From: Gentiana macrophylla | Taxonomy: Eukaryota > Streptophyta > Magnoliopsida > Gentianales > Gentianaceae | Direction of reading: 5' to 3' | DNA length: 64,000 nucleotides | Assembly: GCA_026214975.1 (NCBI GenBank) | Contig: JAOBSW010000378.1 | Location: forward strand, 1 to 64,000 | In this document: piece by piece, positions 39,401 through 52,100 of the stretch | Layout: every line of letters starts with the position of its first letter | How positions within the stretch are numbered: position 1 is the stretch's first letter | The notes under the pieces: model-generated | Told to the model about the DNA's origin: nothing | Database searches by the model: none | Seen by the model: only the letters and a program-made list of their open reading frames with translations | Program-made: the position numbers and the translations under genes

Positions 39401-41310
39401 TCCTCATTTCTTCTCATGCTCTATCTGCTACCTCGTATTTGTGGAACATGTTCTCACTAAGTGAAACCGTAAATTGCCTTATATATATGTTTTTAGATGT
39501 ACTCTAATACAACTGCGTAACTCAATAAAGATATTAGAAGCGAAATAACGGTTTACATTGAAATGTAAGACCGAAAGTCTACCTAGAATATGCTTTGGAA
39601 TTTACGGATAATGTGTGGATTCGGTTCACCTACTTCCAGTAAATATAAGCATTTAGCACACTGTGATTAGCGAAGGTAGGTCTAGAAATTTTCGCGAACA
39701 CGTTCGATCGATGACCAATCGTTCATATCTTGTAGCATTGAGAAAAAGGTTTGTTATAAGATTCATGAAATCGGGAAGGCAGGTTATCTTTGTTCGCGTC
39801 CTTTCACGATAGAGTCTATGAGCAATTAAAACCTTAAACCTTGCGATACGTTTACCGAGAGTGAGTTAATAAGCGATTAAAATCAGGACACATCCAGCAT
39901 CGGTTTGTTGGTGATAACATACCAATACTTTAAACTGAATCGAGAATTTGATCCACCCGAGAATGTAGTAGGAGTATGGTTTATCCACCATTACCCATTC
40001 ACGGGTTCGTGAGACTTTGTAGTGCGAGGATCGATTTGATGACCTATAGCTCTTTTGTGAGCGTGCTATAGGATTACGATAATAGAGGTTGGTTTAATGG
40101 CCCATAACCCTGTGAATGGAGTTCGGTACTCCAATTGCATTTCATGCTCTTGTAGAACCACCGAGCGTCTCAGCCCGATTAGAATGAGTGGATCTACTGC
40201 GGAAAGAGTAGAATGAGTTAGGTATTGCATGATTTCGTTCAAAAGCGAGAAAATAGGGGTGATTCCTAAGACTTTCTTGCCAAACAAGCGAGTCTGGATT
40301 CATTCGAAAGCAGAAGGGTATTGACTTATGAACTTATGACGGGATAGTTTCACAAGGCTTATGTCACTTTGTGGATAAAAAGCAAACCTCTCGGTCATTG
40401 GAAGTCATATATTTCTACACAATATGTGGATTTGACGAATAATGATAAGTCTTTTGTAGACTAGACATCAATTTTAGTCTGATAGTGAATATATAAATTA
40501 GTGTTTGTGAAGGCTAACCTTGCACGATTGGAATCAACATGGGTGTGTTATCCGAAGTCGAGAATGCCGCCCGATACCACATTCTCTTCTACCCAGAGAT
40601 TTGGACAACATTCTTAAGAGTTTGACTCGGTCGAATTCATTAGAGAATCGATCCTTTAGTTTCCCGTCCATCTTATTGGTTAAGATGATGCATCGTGTAT
40701 GCAACATTCAACGAGGAAGTTCTACCCTATGCCTCAGGAATGACTCTACAAATCTTGGATCGGGAGAAATGGGATAGATTCTGCTCTAGTAAGAGATGGT
40801 CGGAGTTAATGAGCGTCAACTTTGATCGAATCTTAGATTCGCGGTTAATCAAAGCAAGTTTAGTATGTCCTTTAGTATCTTGAAGAGCGAGGAACAATAT
40901 GCGGACATATCCATGTGTGAACCTGGATATGTGTGATACTGCTTGATTTTGACTTTAAGTCGAGATTGAGGATGATGTTAAGTCGATCTCGGGCTCGATG
41001 TTTTCGGTACCCACGTGATTTGATGGACATTGGCGTTTTGATTCTACGGATCGTCTCGGAGCGACAACCTGACTAATCATTAAGACCCATGACATTTAGA
41101 TGTAGGTACTCCCAGTCAACTGACCTATCTACGACGGCATGCTCGGGAGTATTTGGGAATCTGGAAATGGTTATGACATGCTTAGTGGGTACTAGAATGC
41201 AGGATGAGTCTCCATTGCTTTAGAGCAAGTGGGAGATGTAGTTTGTTGTATTTTAAATAATGGTGTGCTCTAAAACAATTAATCACATGCTTTCGTGCAG
41301 AGTGGGAGAT
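36493..41310 (+). mobile_element. LARD-like internal domain lacking its leader (copy 4)
   Basis: After ~15 bp of filler following the LTR end (GTCAAACTCCATTGC), the sequence joins the internal domain at TTTTAGTTAGAAAGTAG, about 0.8 kb inside. PBS and leader are therefore deleted. The hairpin AAACCCT-AGTT-AGGGTTT lies at 36526-36543. The rest runs in normal order to the PPT just before 41311. No long frame. Confidence 0.87.
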
Positions 41311-43146
41311 TGTTAGGTGTGTGATGCCGAAAGACAATTTTTGTAATTGTTTTATTTAATAAATGAATTGACATTATTATTCATATTTATTATTCTCGTA
41401 ATCACCGATGTGACAATAAAGTATTTACACTACGAGAGAAACCCTAAGTATATCGTTTATGTAATCACTTAACTCGGTGTATGGTATATACGGGAGGATT
41501 GAGTTAGTGTAAGATGTACTTAAATACAATTAGCCATGGTGAGTGAAGTTAATCGAAGTATCGGTCTCTCCTTTAACGTGCTATTAATGCTTCGAACACG
41601 GTTGGTGTGATTGTCTTATCCGGACTTTCGGTTAAGAGAACCTAATGGGGCATTTATATATGATAGATATATCATATGAAATTTGGACCGATTTGATTAG
41701 AGTTCACGATATAATTCCGTGTCGAAGTCTTATCGGATCAATGGATGATCATATTTATGGATATATCTTAATCCTGAGGTGATCACGAGTCCAGCGCTTG
41801 AGTCGATTATGAAGTTTGAGCAGCGGTTAAGGATTACACCCGAGTCGTGGTCCGAATACCCGACATCTTGGCTATTGGTATTGGATTGAGTGAGTAGTGT
41901 GGTTATCACGGATACGAATCCATTCCTTCCATTTATGGAAGTAGATAAGCGATTCACTTATTTGTTAATCTAGAAGCGATCGATCTGGCGAGTTCATATC
42001 TGCTGATTGATCACCGGTGAGTTGTATGAATTAATTGATCACTTAGGGTTAATGGTAAATAAGGATAAGAGGTTCTAAAAGGGTTAGCAGTAACTTCCGA
42101 TTTAGAATGAGCAGTCTATGGAGGATTAATCCGTATGTAATGATTATATCAATGGGCCTTATTATTATTCTCGTGAGAGATAAATATAATCTCATGTCGG
42201 AGGCGATCACGGGATTATGGTGGCATATTCTGTGATTGATTTATCGGAATATAATTATTCTATAATTATTTATTTGATTTATCAGTCGGCTGATTATTAG
42301 TCCATGGTCCCCGACGTGCTCTCTAATCTGGCATAGGTATTCTCGGACGTCGAATCCTAATAATATTAATTTAGTTCTTATTGGACTTTATTAAAGCGAT
42401 ATGTGAATTAATTGTTTAGTGGACTATTAAATTAGTTGGGCTAAATAATTAAATATGTGGAAAAGAGACATTTTCATAATCTTGGCCGGTGTGTTATGGC
42501 CAAAAAATTAATTATGACTAGGTCATGAATTAAAAGTGGCGCCCCCTGCTTATTTTGGAACAAGAAATTAGTTTTCTTGTGATTAATAAGATTTATGTGC
42601 ATAAAATATTTATTGGATAAAATATTTATGGTAAATAATAAAGAATAAAATATTATCCTAGATTTGTTTAGAATATTATGGGATTATCTTTTATTTAATA
42701 GGATTATCATAATTGATTTTGTATTAATTATAAAATCCTTGGGGCTTAAGTTTTACTCTCTACATATAAAGAGAGTTCTCCCAAGCCAAATACTACACTA
42801 CAATTTTAGGCTTCATTAGCTTGTAGAGGTGAAGGAAAATTTACGACCAAGAAGTATAAAGGGGAAAATCTTGGAGATTTTTCGGGTGCTTTATATCGGA
42901 AGTTGGTTAGAAATAGAATTCCTTCCAGTGGGAGTGCTTGGATCACCGTCTGGAAGATCGTGGTGCTCTTCACGCTTTCCTTCGTTCATACTATTGCGGT
43001 TCTTCAACTTCAGATTTTGAGATCCAAGAGGTATGATCTACAACCCCACTGGTGGCAGATGTAAAGATACGAGTTATTTTATTACGTATATTATATGAAT
43101 CTAGATCCATAAATGCGCTTCCGTTGCGGATGGTATTCTTTTAATA
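41311..43146 (+). mobile_element. LTR, full or nearly full length (copy 4)
   Basis: About 1836 bp starting TGTTAG. U3 dyad ATGAC-TAG-GTCAT at 42514-42526, a further dyad TTGGCC-N10-GGCCAA at 42482-42503, and a CATATAAA box near 42763-42770. The last bases are degenerate (GGTATTCTTTTAATA instead of GATATTACTAACA), followed by GTGCCA that may be a PBS remnant. The next base belongs to a minus-strand LTR. Confidence 0.85.
42763..42770 (+). promoter_or_regulatory. LTR TATA box (copy 4)
   Basis: CATATAAA replaces TATATAAA but keeps the flanking CTCTCTA and GAGAGTTCTC. Confidence 0.55.
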
Positions 43147-43149
43147 GTG

Positions 43150-43909
43150 CCATTAATTCCCTAAGTGATCAATTAATTCCCATACAACTCAGCAACGGTG
43201 ATCAATCGATTGTGATATGAACTCATTCGAGCGATCGTCTTCAGGATTAACAAATAAAGGAATCGTCTATCTACTTCCATAAATGGAAGGAATGGATTCA
43301 TTATCTGTGATAACACGGATTACGCACCAATCGAGTACAATGCCAAGATGCCGGTAGTCCTGGACTCACAGACTCGTTTAATCCTTAACCGTCAGAAGTC
43401 AAACCTCGTACTAATTCAATGGTTGCCCAGCAGTCACCACCGGAGATTAAGATATATCCATAAATATGATCATCCATTTGATTAGATAAAGACTTCTCGA
43501 TTCTGAATTATATCGTGAACTCTAATCAAATCGACCGATACTATATAATATCTCTCTATCATATATAAATGCCCATTAGAGTTCTCTCAACTTGAAAGTC
43601 CGATAGGACTATCACTGTTGTGTTAGAGCATTAATAGCACGTTAAATGAGAGACCCGATATTTCCTCGATTAACTTCACCTACTGGCTAATTGTATTTTA
43701 AGTATTATCTTCACTTATCTCAATCCTCCGTGTATATACCATTACAACTAGTCAAGTGATTACATAAGCGATATACTTTAGGGTTTTATAAAGTGTAATT
43801 ACTATTGTCACATCGGTGATTATGAGAATAATAAATATGAATAATAACGTCAATTCATTTATTAAATGAAACAATTACAAAATTGTCTTTCGGGCATCAT
43901 GTCCTAACA
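43150..43909 (-). mobile_element. Minus-strand LTR, first ~760 bp
   Basis: Reverse complement of the LTR 5' portion, beginning near the CCATTAA...GTGATCAATTAATTC block and ending at CTAACA (43904-43909). It is joined directly to the preceding plus-strand LTR end. The TATA half of this LTR is absent. Confidence 0.85.
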
Positions 43910-46900
43910 ATCTCCCAACGCACGTTGAAAGCATGTGATTAATTGTTTTAGAGCACACCCTATTATTTAAAATACAACAAACTACATCTCCCACTTGCTC
44001 TAAAGCAATGGAGACTATCCCGTATTCTAGTACTCCACTAAGCATGTCATAACCATTTGATTCCAAAATACCTCCGGTATGCCGTCGTAGGATGGAGTCG
44101 GTGACTCAGGAGTACTACATCTAAATGTCTTAGATCTTAATGATTATTGTGCTGTTTACCATTTCCGAGGCGTTCCGTAGAGAATCGAAAGCGTTGCGGT
44201 CCGTCAAATCATGTGGTCTTGAGTAAACACTGAGCCGAGATCGACTTAACGATCATCCTCAATCGACTTAAAGTCAAAATCGATGTGTATCACATATATC
44301 GAGGTTCACACATGAATATGTCCGTGACATTATTCCTCGTTCTCTTCAAGATACTAAAGGACATACTAAACTTGCTTTGTTAACCACCCGAATCCCGAGA
44401 TTCGATCAAAGTTGACGTTCAATAACGACCATCTCTTACTTGTAAGAGAATCTATCCCATTTCTCTTGATCCGAAGATTTAGAGAGTCATTCATGAGGCA
44501 TAGGGTAGAACTTCCTCGTTGAATGTTGCACAAGAGATGCATCATCTTAATCGATAAGATGGATGGGAAACCGATGGCCCGATTAATAGATCGACGAGGT
44601 CAAACTCTTAAGAATGTTGTCCAAATCTACATTGCACGAGGAAGAATTGTGGTATTGTCGATTCTTACGCCGAGATAACACACCCATGTTGATTCCAACT
44701 AGTGCGGTGTTATCCTTCTAAATACTAATATATATATTCACTACTTTACTAAAATTGATATCCGATCTACAAAAAGACTTATCAATATTACAGTCAAATC
44801 CACATATTGTAAAAAATATATGACTTTAATGACCGAGAGGTTTGCTTTTTATCCACAAAGGACATAAGCCTTGGCGAGTCATCTGTCGTAAGTTCATAAG
44901 TCAATACCATACATTTAGAATGAATCAGGACGCTCCGTTTGTTTGGCAAAGAAAGTCTCGGGGAATCACCTTATTTTACGCTTTTGAAATCAGAAATCAT
45001 GCAATACCGAACTCATTCTACTACTCTTTTCCATAGGTCCAATTACTCCCACTTGGGCCCGAGGCGCTCAGGTGGTTCTACAAGAGCATGAAGCAGGGTG
45101 GAGGCACCGAACTCCATTCGCAGGGTTATGGCCATTAAACCAACCTACATTATCAGAATCTATCTTTTGCTCACACAAAGAGCTATAGGTCATCAATCGA
45201 TCCTCAGGCTGAACCCGTCAATGGGTGAATGAATAAACCATACTCCCACTACATTACGGGTGGATCGAAATTCTCAGTCTAGTTTAGTAGTATTTAGTGT
45301 TATCACCAACAACCGATGTTGGATGTAGTCTTCGATTTTTTAATCGAGTTAATAACTACCTTTAGTAAATGTATTTCAAGGTTTAAGGTTTCGCGTTTCA
45401 TAGATTCTATCGAAAGACGCAACATTATAAGCGCTCACTTCCGATTTCAAGAATCTTATAACAAACCTATTTCTCAATGCCACAAGATATAGAAGCGATT
45501 GGTCAGCGACTCGAACGTGAATCATAAATTTCAAGACTCACGCTTCAACACGTGTGCTAAGTGCTTATATTTACTGAGTGGGGTGAACCGAATCCACAAT
45601 GCATCCATAAATTCCAAAGAAAGCATATTCTGAGTAGACTTCTGGATCTTACATGGCAATGTAAACCGTTATTTCGCTTATAATATCTTTATTGAGTTAG
45701 CAGAGTGTATTATGCCAACATCTAAAACATATATAAGGCAATTTTAACGTGTTTCTCACTTAGTGAAAACATTTCAGCGAGCCGGGCGAATGGCATCATC
45801 CCCAGACTATGTGATGGCCCATTTGAGTATAAAATACTACATCTATCTGGTAACGTGGAAACCTCAAAATATTTTGGATAAACTTACCTGGGTGTTTGAA
45901 TAAGTTATCAGACAAAGAGTCACTTACTCGGAAGCTCCTACTTGCTCGTATCTTTCACTGAGACCAAGAGTCATCATGAACAAGCTATGTTATTATATCC
46001 ATTATCTTTTCCCGATTGAAAGGAAACTTAGTCATTGAACCTTTGAGACAATATAACCAGATCAGGAGAAAGAATCACTGCTGAGCCAATCTTGAGGTCT
46101 TATCTTTTAGGGACAATGCACTAACTATGGAATATGAAGAAGCGTTTATCTAAATATGAAACCAATTGCTTTTAATAGTTCTTAAGATGTGTTTTATATA
46201 CATATTTCGGCGGTTGTAAGTGGTTTTGACTTTATCAAACAAAGTCCGAGTCTTCGATTACGTACTACAAATGAACATATTCACTTTCTATCGACAAACA
46301 AATTGCTCCGAATAGAAGTAAAATCCATTCGTTCAACGAGTCTTAAGCAGTAAATAAATTTTCCATGATAGACCAAGGATTGAACCAAGATTCATTTCCT
46401 TATATCACTCAGGCTCTTCAGCTAAAATTAGCGCCCGTTGTTTACTCTTTTAATCGTTAAATGCACTTCTACCTTGTTCTTCCAAAGAACTTAGCTAAAG
46501 AAAATCACTACCAGATTCATAGGTTGGTGATCCAAAATCAATGCCCTTATCCAGTGATTTTGATTAATTAATTTTAGTTTAGCCTTAAATCAACTGATTT
46601 TAGATGACTAACACTCTTAGACATACTCTCCGTTCTTGACTTCGACTTTCCGTAAATGAAACTTGATTTTGAACTAGCCGATTCGTGTGGGTAGACACTA
46701 CTCTTGAACCGTGGGGATGTCTATTTTGAGTGTTACTTGCTCCGGACTTCTCAGATTTTCTAATATACTAGAAAAATGACAAAATCATAACATTAAAGCT
46801 CCCCATAGATTTATCGGGTTCCAAATACACGTCACAACCAAAGAATGCTTTATTTTATGATTTTCCAATTTTTCAATTTGAAAATCTCTCGTAAGTAAAC

Positions 46901-49151
46901 TTACTTACACAGATTCAATGTTTCGGAAAAATACAAATCATAAGAAAGCCCACTAGTTCGCCGATTCCAGAATATCGTCTAACTAGCAACATTTAATGAC
47001 TTTCGGTTTTTCAATTCGAACAGTTCACGTGTGTATTCGATTACATTTGAAAATTCACTACTGAAGAATTTCAAAGTCCCGAAATCACCTTTGATCAAAC
47101 TAAGTTTGTCTCGTTTGACATATGATGACACTTGTTGACATACATATGTCAGCTCCCGGTTTTAAAAGGCTTTAAGAGAAAATATCTCTTTCCGAAAAAT
47201 AATTGCATTATCGATTAACTAGTTCCAGCGTCCTAGTTACTTTCCACTTTTTAACGAAGTCAATACTAGTCAATTATAAATTTTAATAATTTAGTGAGGA
47301 TAATCTTTGTAAATAAAATGACATAGTATTAATTCAAGTTAACACTACTATATTTTATTTTAGGAATTGTAAACTAAAATTAAGTCTACTACTACCATTC
47401 CAAGGTTTTAACCTCGCATCTGATGCCGCCTTAGGGTAGAGTCAAAGAGATGACGTGTTAAATCGAGACAATCTCGTCAATGAATATACATGGTGAGAAT
47501 CAGACATCCCACGAGAATCGAACATCCACTTTATTCATTGACTGCCTTCCTTTTAGCCTAGATATTATCAAAAAAATGCCCATGATGAGTATGTGACCTA
47601 ATATATCGGATCTCTTAAAGTGCGCTTAGTATGTCCGTCTTAGGATAGGTCAGGTGACCAGGCCAGTGCCCGAAGAAATCCTATCCTTTCAGGGAGACCA
47701 AGCCATGAATGTTGATAAGGCGAACACCATCCTTGGTGGGGACGAATCAAAGCGCCTCGGCGTCACCCTTCTCTCACTTACTTGTATCTGGTAAGAGGCA
47801 CGGTAAGGTTGGGCATGCCGCCTCTCCCGCTCCCACTCAATATTTTGGAAGTGGTTGTGGGTTAACCTAATCCACGTCTTTTGATGTTAACATAAAAGCA
47901 CATCAAATCAAGGATTCGAATAGTATCATTAGCATTAAGCGAAGCCTACCCGTCCTATTCGTTGGAACATATGTGACGATCGGACAAAATCGGGTCAGAG
48001 CGGCCTACCGTTGAGATAAGTAAGGAATCACCCGCTCCGTTCCAGGGTGTAGCTTAGTCTTGCCGGACCCCGTAGCATGCATTACATGTTAGATCAGAGG
48101 TTAGGTCGGTCGAGCCTAGCCTCGATTTGACCACCCAACCTATAAGCGAACACGCTTTTATCAGATTTATTGTTCTTTTACCATCGTTCAACTCGTAGAC
48201 ATCTACTGAATTGAAAGCGATGATCTCGTTTAGAACACTAAGGCGGTTACACCGAGAACACACACGAAGGAAGGCTAACGATTTCATAACCCGTCCTCGG
48301 ATCATTAATTAGTTAATAAATTTATTAACAGTACACGTATTAATTAAATTTCAACTAACTACACGAGATTTGTATACATGCCTATTTTAATTACCAAAAT
48401 TAAAATTTACATTGTATGCATGGAGTAGATTTATGATATGATGGCATATCATGTGCATGATTCCGATTTATATCTATTTTATGATCAAACACATAAAAAA
48501 TAAAGTGCGGAAAATTTATGTAATTTGAGATGAATGAATTGTGATCGAACCTAACCTATTAGAAAATAAATAGCAAGCCTGGCCCAGGGTTTACGACTTT
48601 CTAACCCAATCTGCGGTGTTCGAACTCTTCGACGATCGGCATACAAGCGAACTCGGATCAGGACTAAAACTTTCCCGAATCTAATATCTTCACTCTTGAA
48701 CTTCAATATGGGCGGTTGGATCGGTGCTTTGACTTACCAATTTTTCCAGTAAACCGCCAAACTTGCTGCTGAATCTGGCTTTGACTGCACTGTCATCAAG
48801 GAATTCCTGAGGCAGATCGGGAATCGAGATGAATCGATCGACCTGAAATTTTATGGTATGCGTCAAAACTCAAATTTGATCAATCTTAACGGTCGGATTT
48901 GCTTTTCGACAGTCCAAACTCTCCCAGAAAATCGAGGAAGTCGCGGATAGTGTGTCTGTGAATCCTGCGTTTTCTGTTACAGCAACCTCTTACGCGGCAT
49001 CAAACGGATATCGAAACGGACTCTGATCGGTCGCCAAAATTTGTGGAGTTGATCATCATCTTCTAATATTGATTCTGACCGGAGGATCTTACGTTTCAAC
49101 GGTTCGATCAACGGGAAACACAGAAATAACTAAACAGCTACTAAAGATCTC
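43910..49151 (-). mobile_element. Minus-strand internal domain, near complete
   Basis: About 5.2 kb in reverse from the PPT region to the leader block TAAACAGCTACTAAAGATCT. It includes the CCGTTG-rich leader (as CAACGG, near 48700-49110). It stops ~265 bp short of its PBS and abuts a plus-strand LTR end at 49155. No gene. Short frames are shadows. Confidence 0.87.
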
Positions 49152-49154
49152 CCG

Positions 49155-49181
49155 TCGACTCTTGCGGATAGTATTACTAAC
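49155..49181 (+). mobile_element. Terminal ~27 bp of a plus-strand LTR
   Basis: CTTGCGGATAGTATTACTAA matches the LTR end. It is followed by a PBS-like TTGGTATCGATCATGAG (49184-49200) in the same order as at 59300-59326. The rest of this 5' LTR is missing. Confidence 0.7.
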
Positions 49182-52100
49182 GATTGGTATCGATCATGAG
49201 CGAGGTGATACCATATTTATACATTATAAAATATTAGATTCTAGGAGTGGAAACGTGTAGATTTTTTTTTGTCCCAAATTTTTTTTTTTTTAAAAAAGGG
49301 GGGGAAATTTTCTTGTTTTATTTTTATGTTATGAATGGAGCAGTTGAAGAGATGGATTCCAAGGAAGAATCTGCTAATTGCAGTGGATCTATTTGTAGAT
49401 TTCTTTTGATTAGTATCAATTGGGCATATGATGTGTAATTTATTTTATGTAAATACGAAAAATTGCCAAAGGTAGTGCATTTTGTATTAATTTTTGTTGG
49501 GTTGAAGAAGTATTGAAGATCATTGGAGTTGAAGATCATCGATAAGGTAAAGCGGAGGCTGGAATTGTTGTTTTATTTTCAATGTCACGGCAAATTTCTT
49601 TTATTATTTTTGATGTAGCGGCAGCCTGTTTTGTATTTGACCATTAGGTGTTTTTGTATTTGACCATTAGGTCAAAGAAAAGAAAAAAAAAAACGTTGCG
49701 GCAACAATGGTTTTGATATAGTTGCATTTTTTTCTTTGCATGCGGCTAGGGCTGATTGTATAAAAATAATAATAATAATTCTGGCCGTGGATGAAAGCAA
49801 AAAAAAAAAAAAAAAAAAAAAAGTTTGTTTTTTATTGACTTGGCCGAGGTCTGTTATATAAAAAATAAAAAAATAAAAAAGTTTTTGTTAAAACAATTTG
49901 ATAATATGGATATATTTTATAATATATTGGTATATTATTGCCTCACTCATAAATCGTTCGTGGTTCATTAATAGAGATCGTTTTGAAAGATCAGGAAGTT
50001 TTGAAGAATGATCGAATCGATAAGTTGAAGACTTAGATTTTATTACGCTTCCTTAGAAAATAGGATGAATGGAATTACTGAACGATCCATCTTAGGTGTT
50101 TAAATTTTCCGCAATTTATTTTTTTATGTGTTTGATCGCCAAAATAGATATAAAATCGGAATTACTGTTTTTATTGAACATCATATCATATAAACTAATT
50201 CATGCATACATATCAGATAATTTAATTTCTAGTAATTAAAATGGTGACAGATATACAAACTCACAGAATTAGCTTGAAATTTAAGTAATACGCGGTAATT
50301 AATTAATTTAAGAACTAATTAAAGATCCGAGTGACAGGTTATGGAATGATTAGCCTTTTCGTGTGTGTCTTCATTGAACCGCCTTGTGCCTTCCAGCGAG
50401 ATCGCGTTTAGATTCAGTAGTGTCTCACCAGATTGAAACGATGGTAAAAGAACAATAAATCTTTGGATAAAGCTGCCGCCAGTTGGTTGCGTAATAAGTC
50501 AGCTTGGCTCGACCGATTTAACCCTCTGGTGTGACGTATGACGGGGTCCGGTAAGACTAAGCTACACCGGAGAGCGGAGGGGCGATTCCTTAACATCTCA
50601 ATGAAATTTCATCTTGACCTTTAATTCGATCAGTCCGGATCGTCACATACGTTCCAACCAATAGAGACAGGTGAAGCTTCGCTCTCACGTTCTGAAACAC
50701 CGTCGGAATCCTTGATTTGATGAGCTTTTATGATAACATCAAAAAGATGTGGTTAGTTAACCTACAACCACTTCTAAAATATTGAGCGAGAAGCGTGGGA
50801 GCATGATAATGCAAATCCTACTGGCCCTTTTATATGTATACAAATGAGTGAGAGAAGTGGTGGCGCCTGCGGTGACTTTGATTTCGTCCCTGGCCGATGG
50901 TGTTACGCCTCATCAGCATTCATGGCTTGGTCTCCTGTAAAGGACAGGATTTACGGGCACTCATCGGGTCACTGCCCACATCCACACAACACTTTCGGGG
51001 CGCATTACCTAAAGGTGCTAGAGCAAGAGGCCACACTCATCGTACAGTATTCTTGATAATATCTAGGCTAAAAAGGAAGTTAAAATCAATGAATAAAAGT
51101 GGATGTTCGATTCTCATGGGATGTCTGATTCGCACAAGTTATTCATTGACGAGATTATCTCCAAATTGTAGTCATCTCTTTGACCTACCCTACATAAGAC
51201 CTTTGAATCGAGGTTAAAACCTTGGAATGGCAAATGGAGACTTATTTTTAGGTGAGCAAATTCCTAAAATAAAAGAATATAGTAGCTACTAAAACTCGAA
51301 TTTAATTTTATTGGCCATTTTATTTACTGACATTATCCTCATACTAAATTGGCAAAAATTTATAATTGATCAGCAATGACTTCACAAGGCTTGAAAGAAA
51401 CTCGTGACGCTGAACTAGTTAATCGATAATGTAATTAATTTTTGAAAGAGATATTTCTCTTAAGCCTTTTAAAACATTGACATATATGTATGTCCACCAG
51501 CCATTATCTGTGGTTAAGCGGAAGACAAACTTAGTTTGATCAAATATAGATTTGGACTTTGAAAATTCTTTTGAAGTGAATTTAGAGTGTGTAGTAATTA
51601 CACAAGAAATTTTCTAATTGAATAACCGGAAAATCGCTTAAGTATTTACTTAGTTGAAGCTATATTTGGAATCGATGAACTAGTATGGAGCTTTATTTTT
51701 TTGTTGTTTTTTCTCGTAACATTAGAAAATTATAACTGGACTACACACGTAAACGTTTAATTGAAAAAACTGAAAGTCATGAAATGTAAAGCTAGTTGGG
51801 CCTTATATTTGGAGATACGATTAACTCGCTGGGAGTTCTGTGATTTGCTGTTTTTCTGGAAATATCAGAAACTATGAGATTTTTTTCTAAATCGGAAAAA
51901 TCGGAAGATCATAAATAAAGTATTGCTCGTTAGAAGTATTATTTGGGTGCCGATAGCCCAGGGGGAACTTTAATATGACGTGTAGTTTTTTAGTATATTC
52001 AAAATCTGAAGTCCGAATTTAGTATGTTTCGAAATGAGACGTCCTATGGTTCAAGAGGTGTGTCTCATTTCAGACGAATCGGGCTTGCTCAGAGCTATTT

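Noticed and set aside
49261..49822. Poly(A) tail of a LINE or processed pseudogene
   Set aside because: The A-run near 49800 has no recognisable coding or LINE sequence upstream and no target-site duplication around it.
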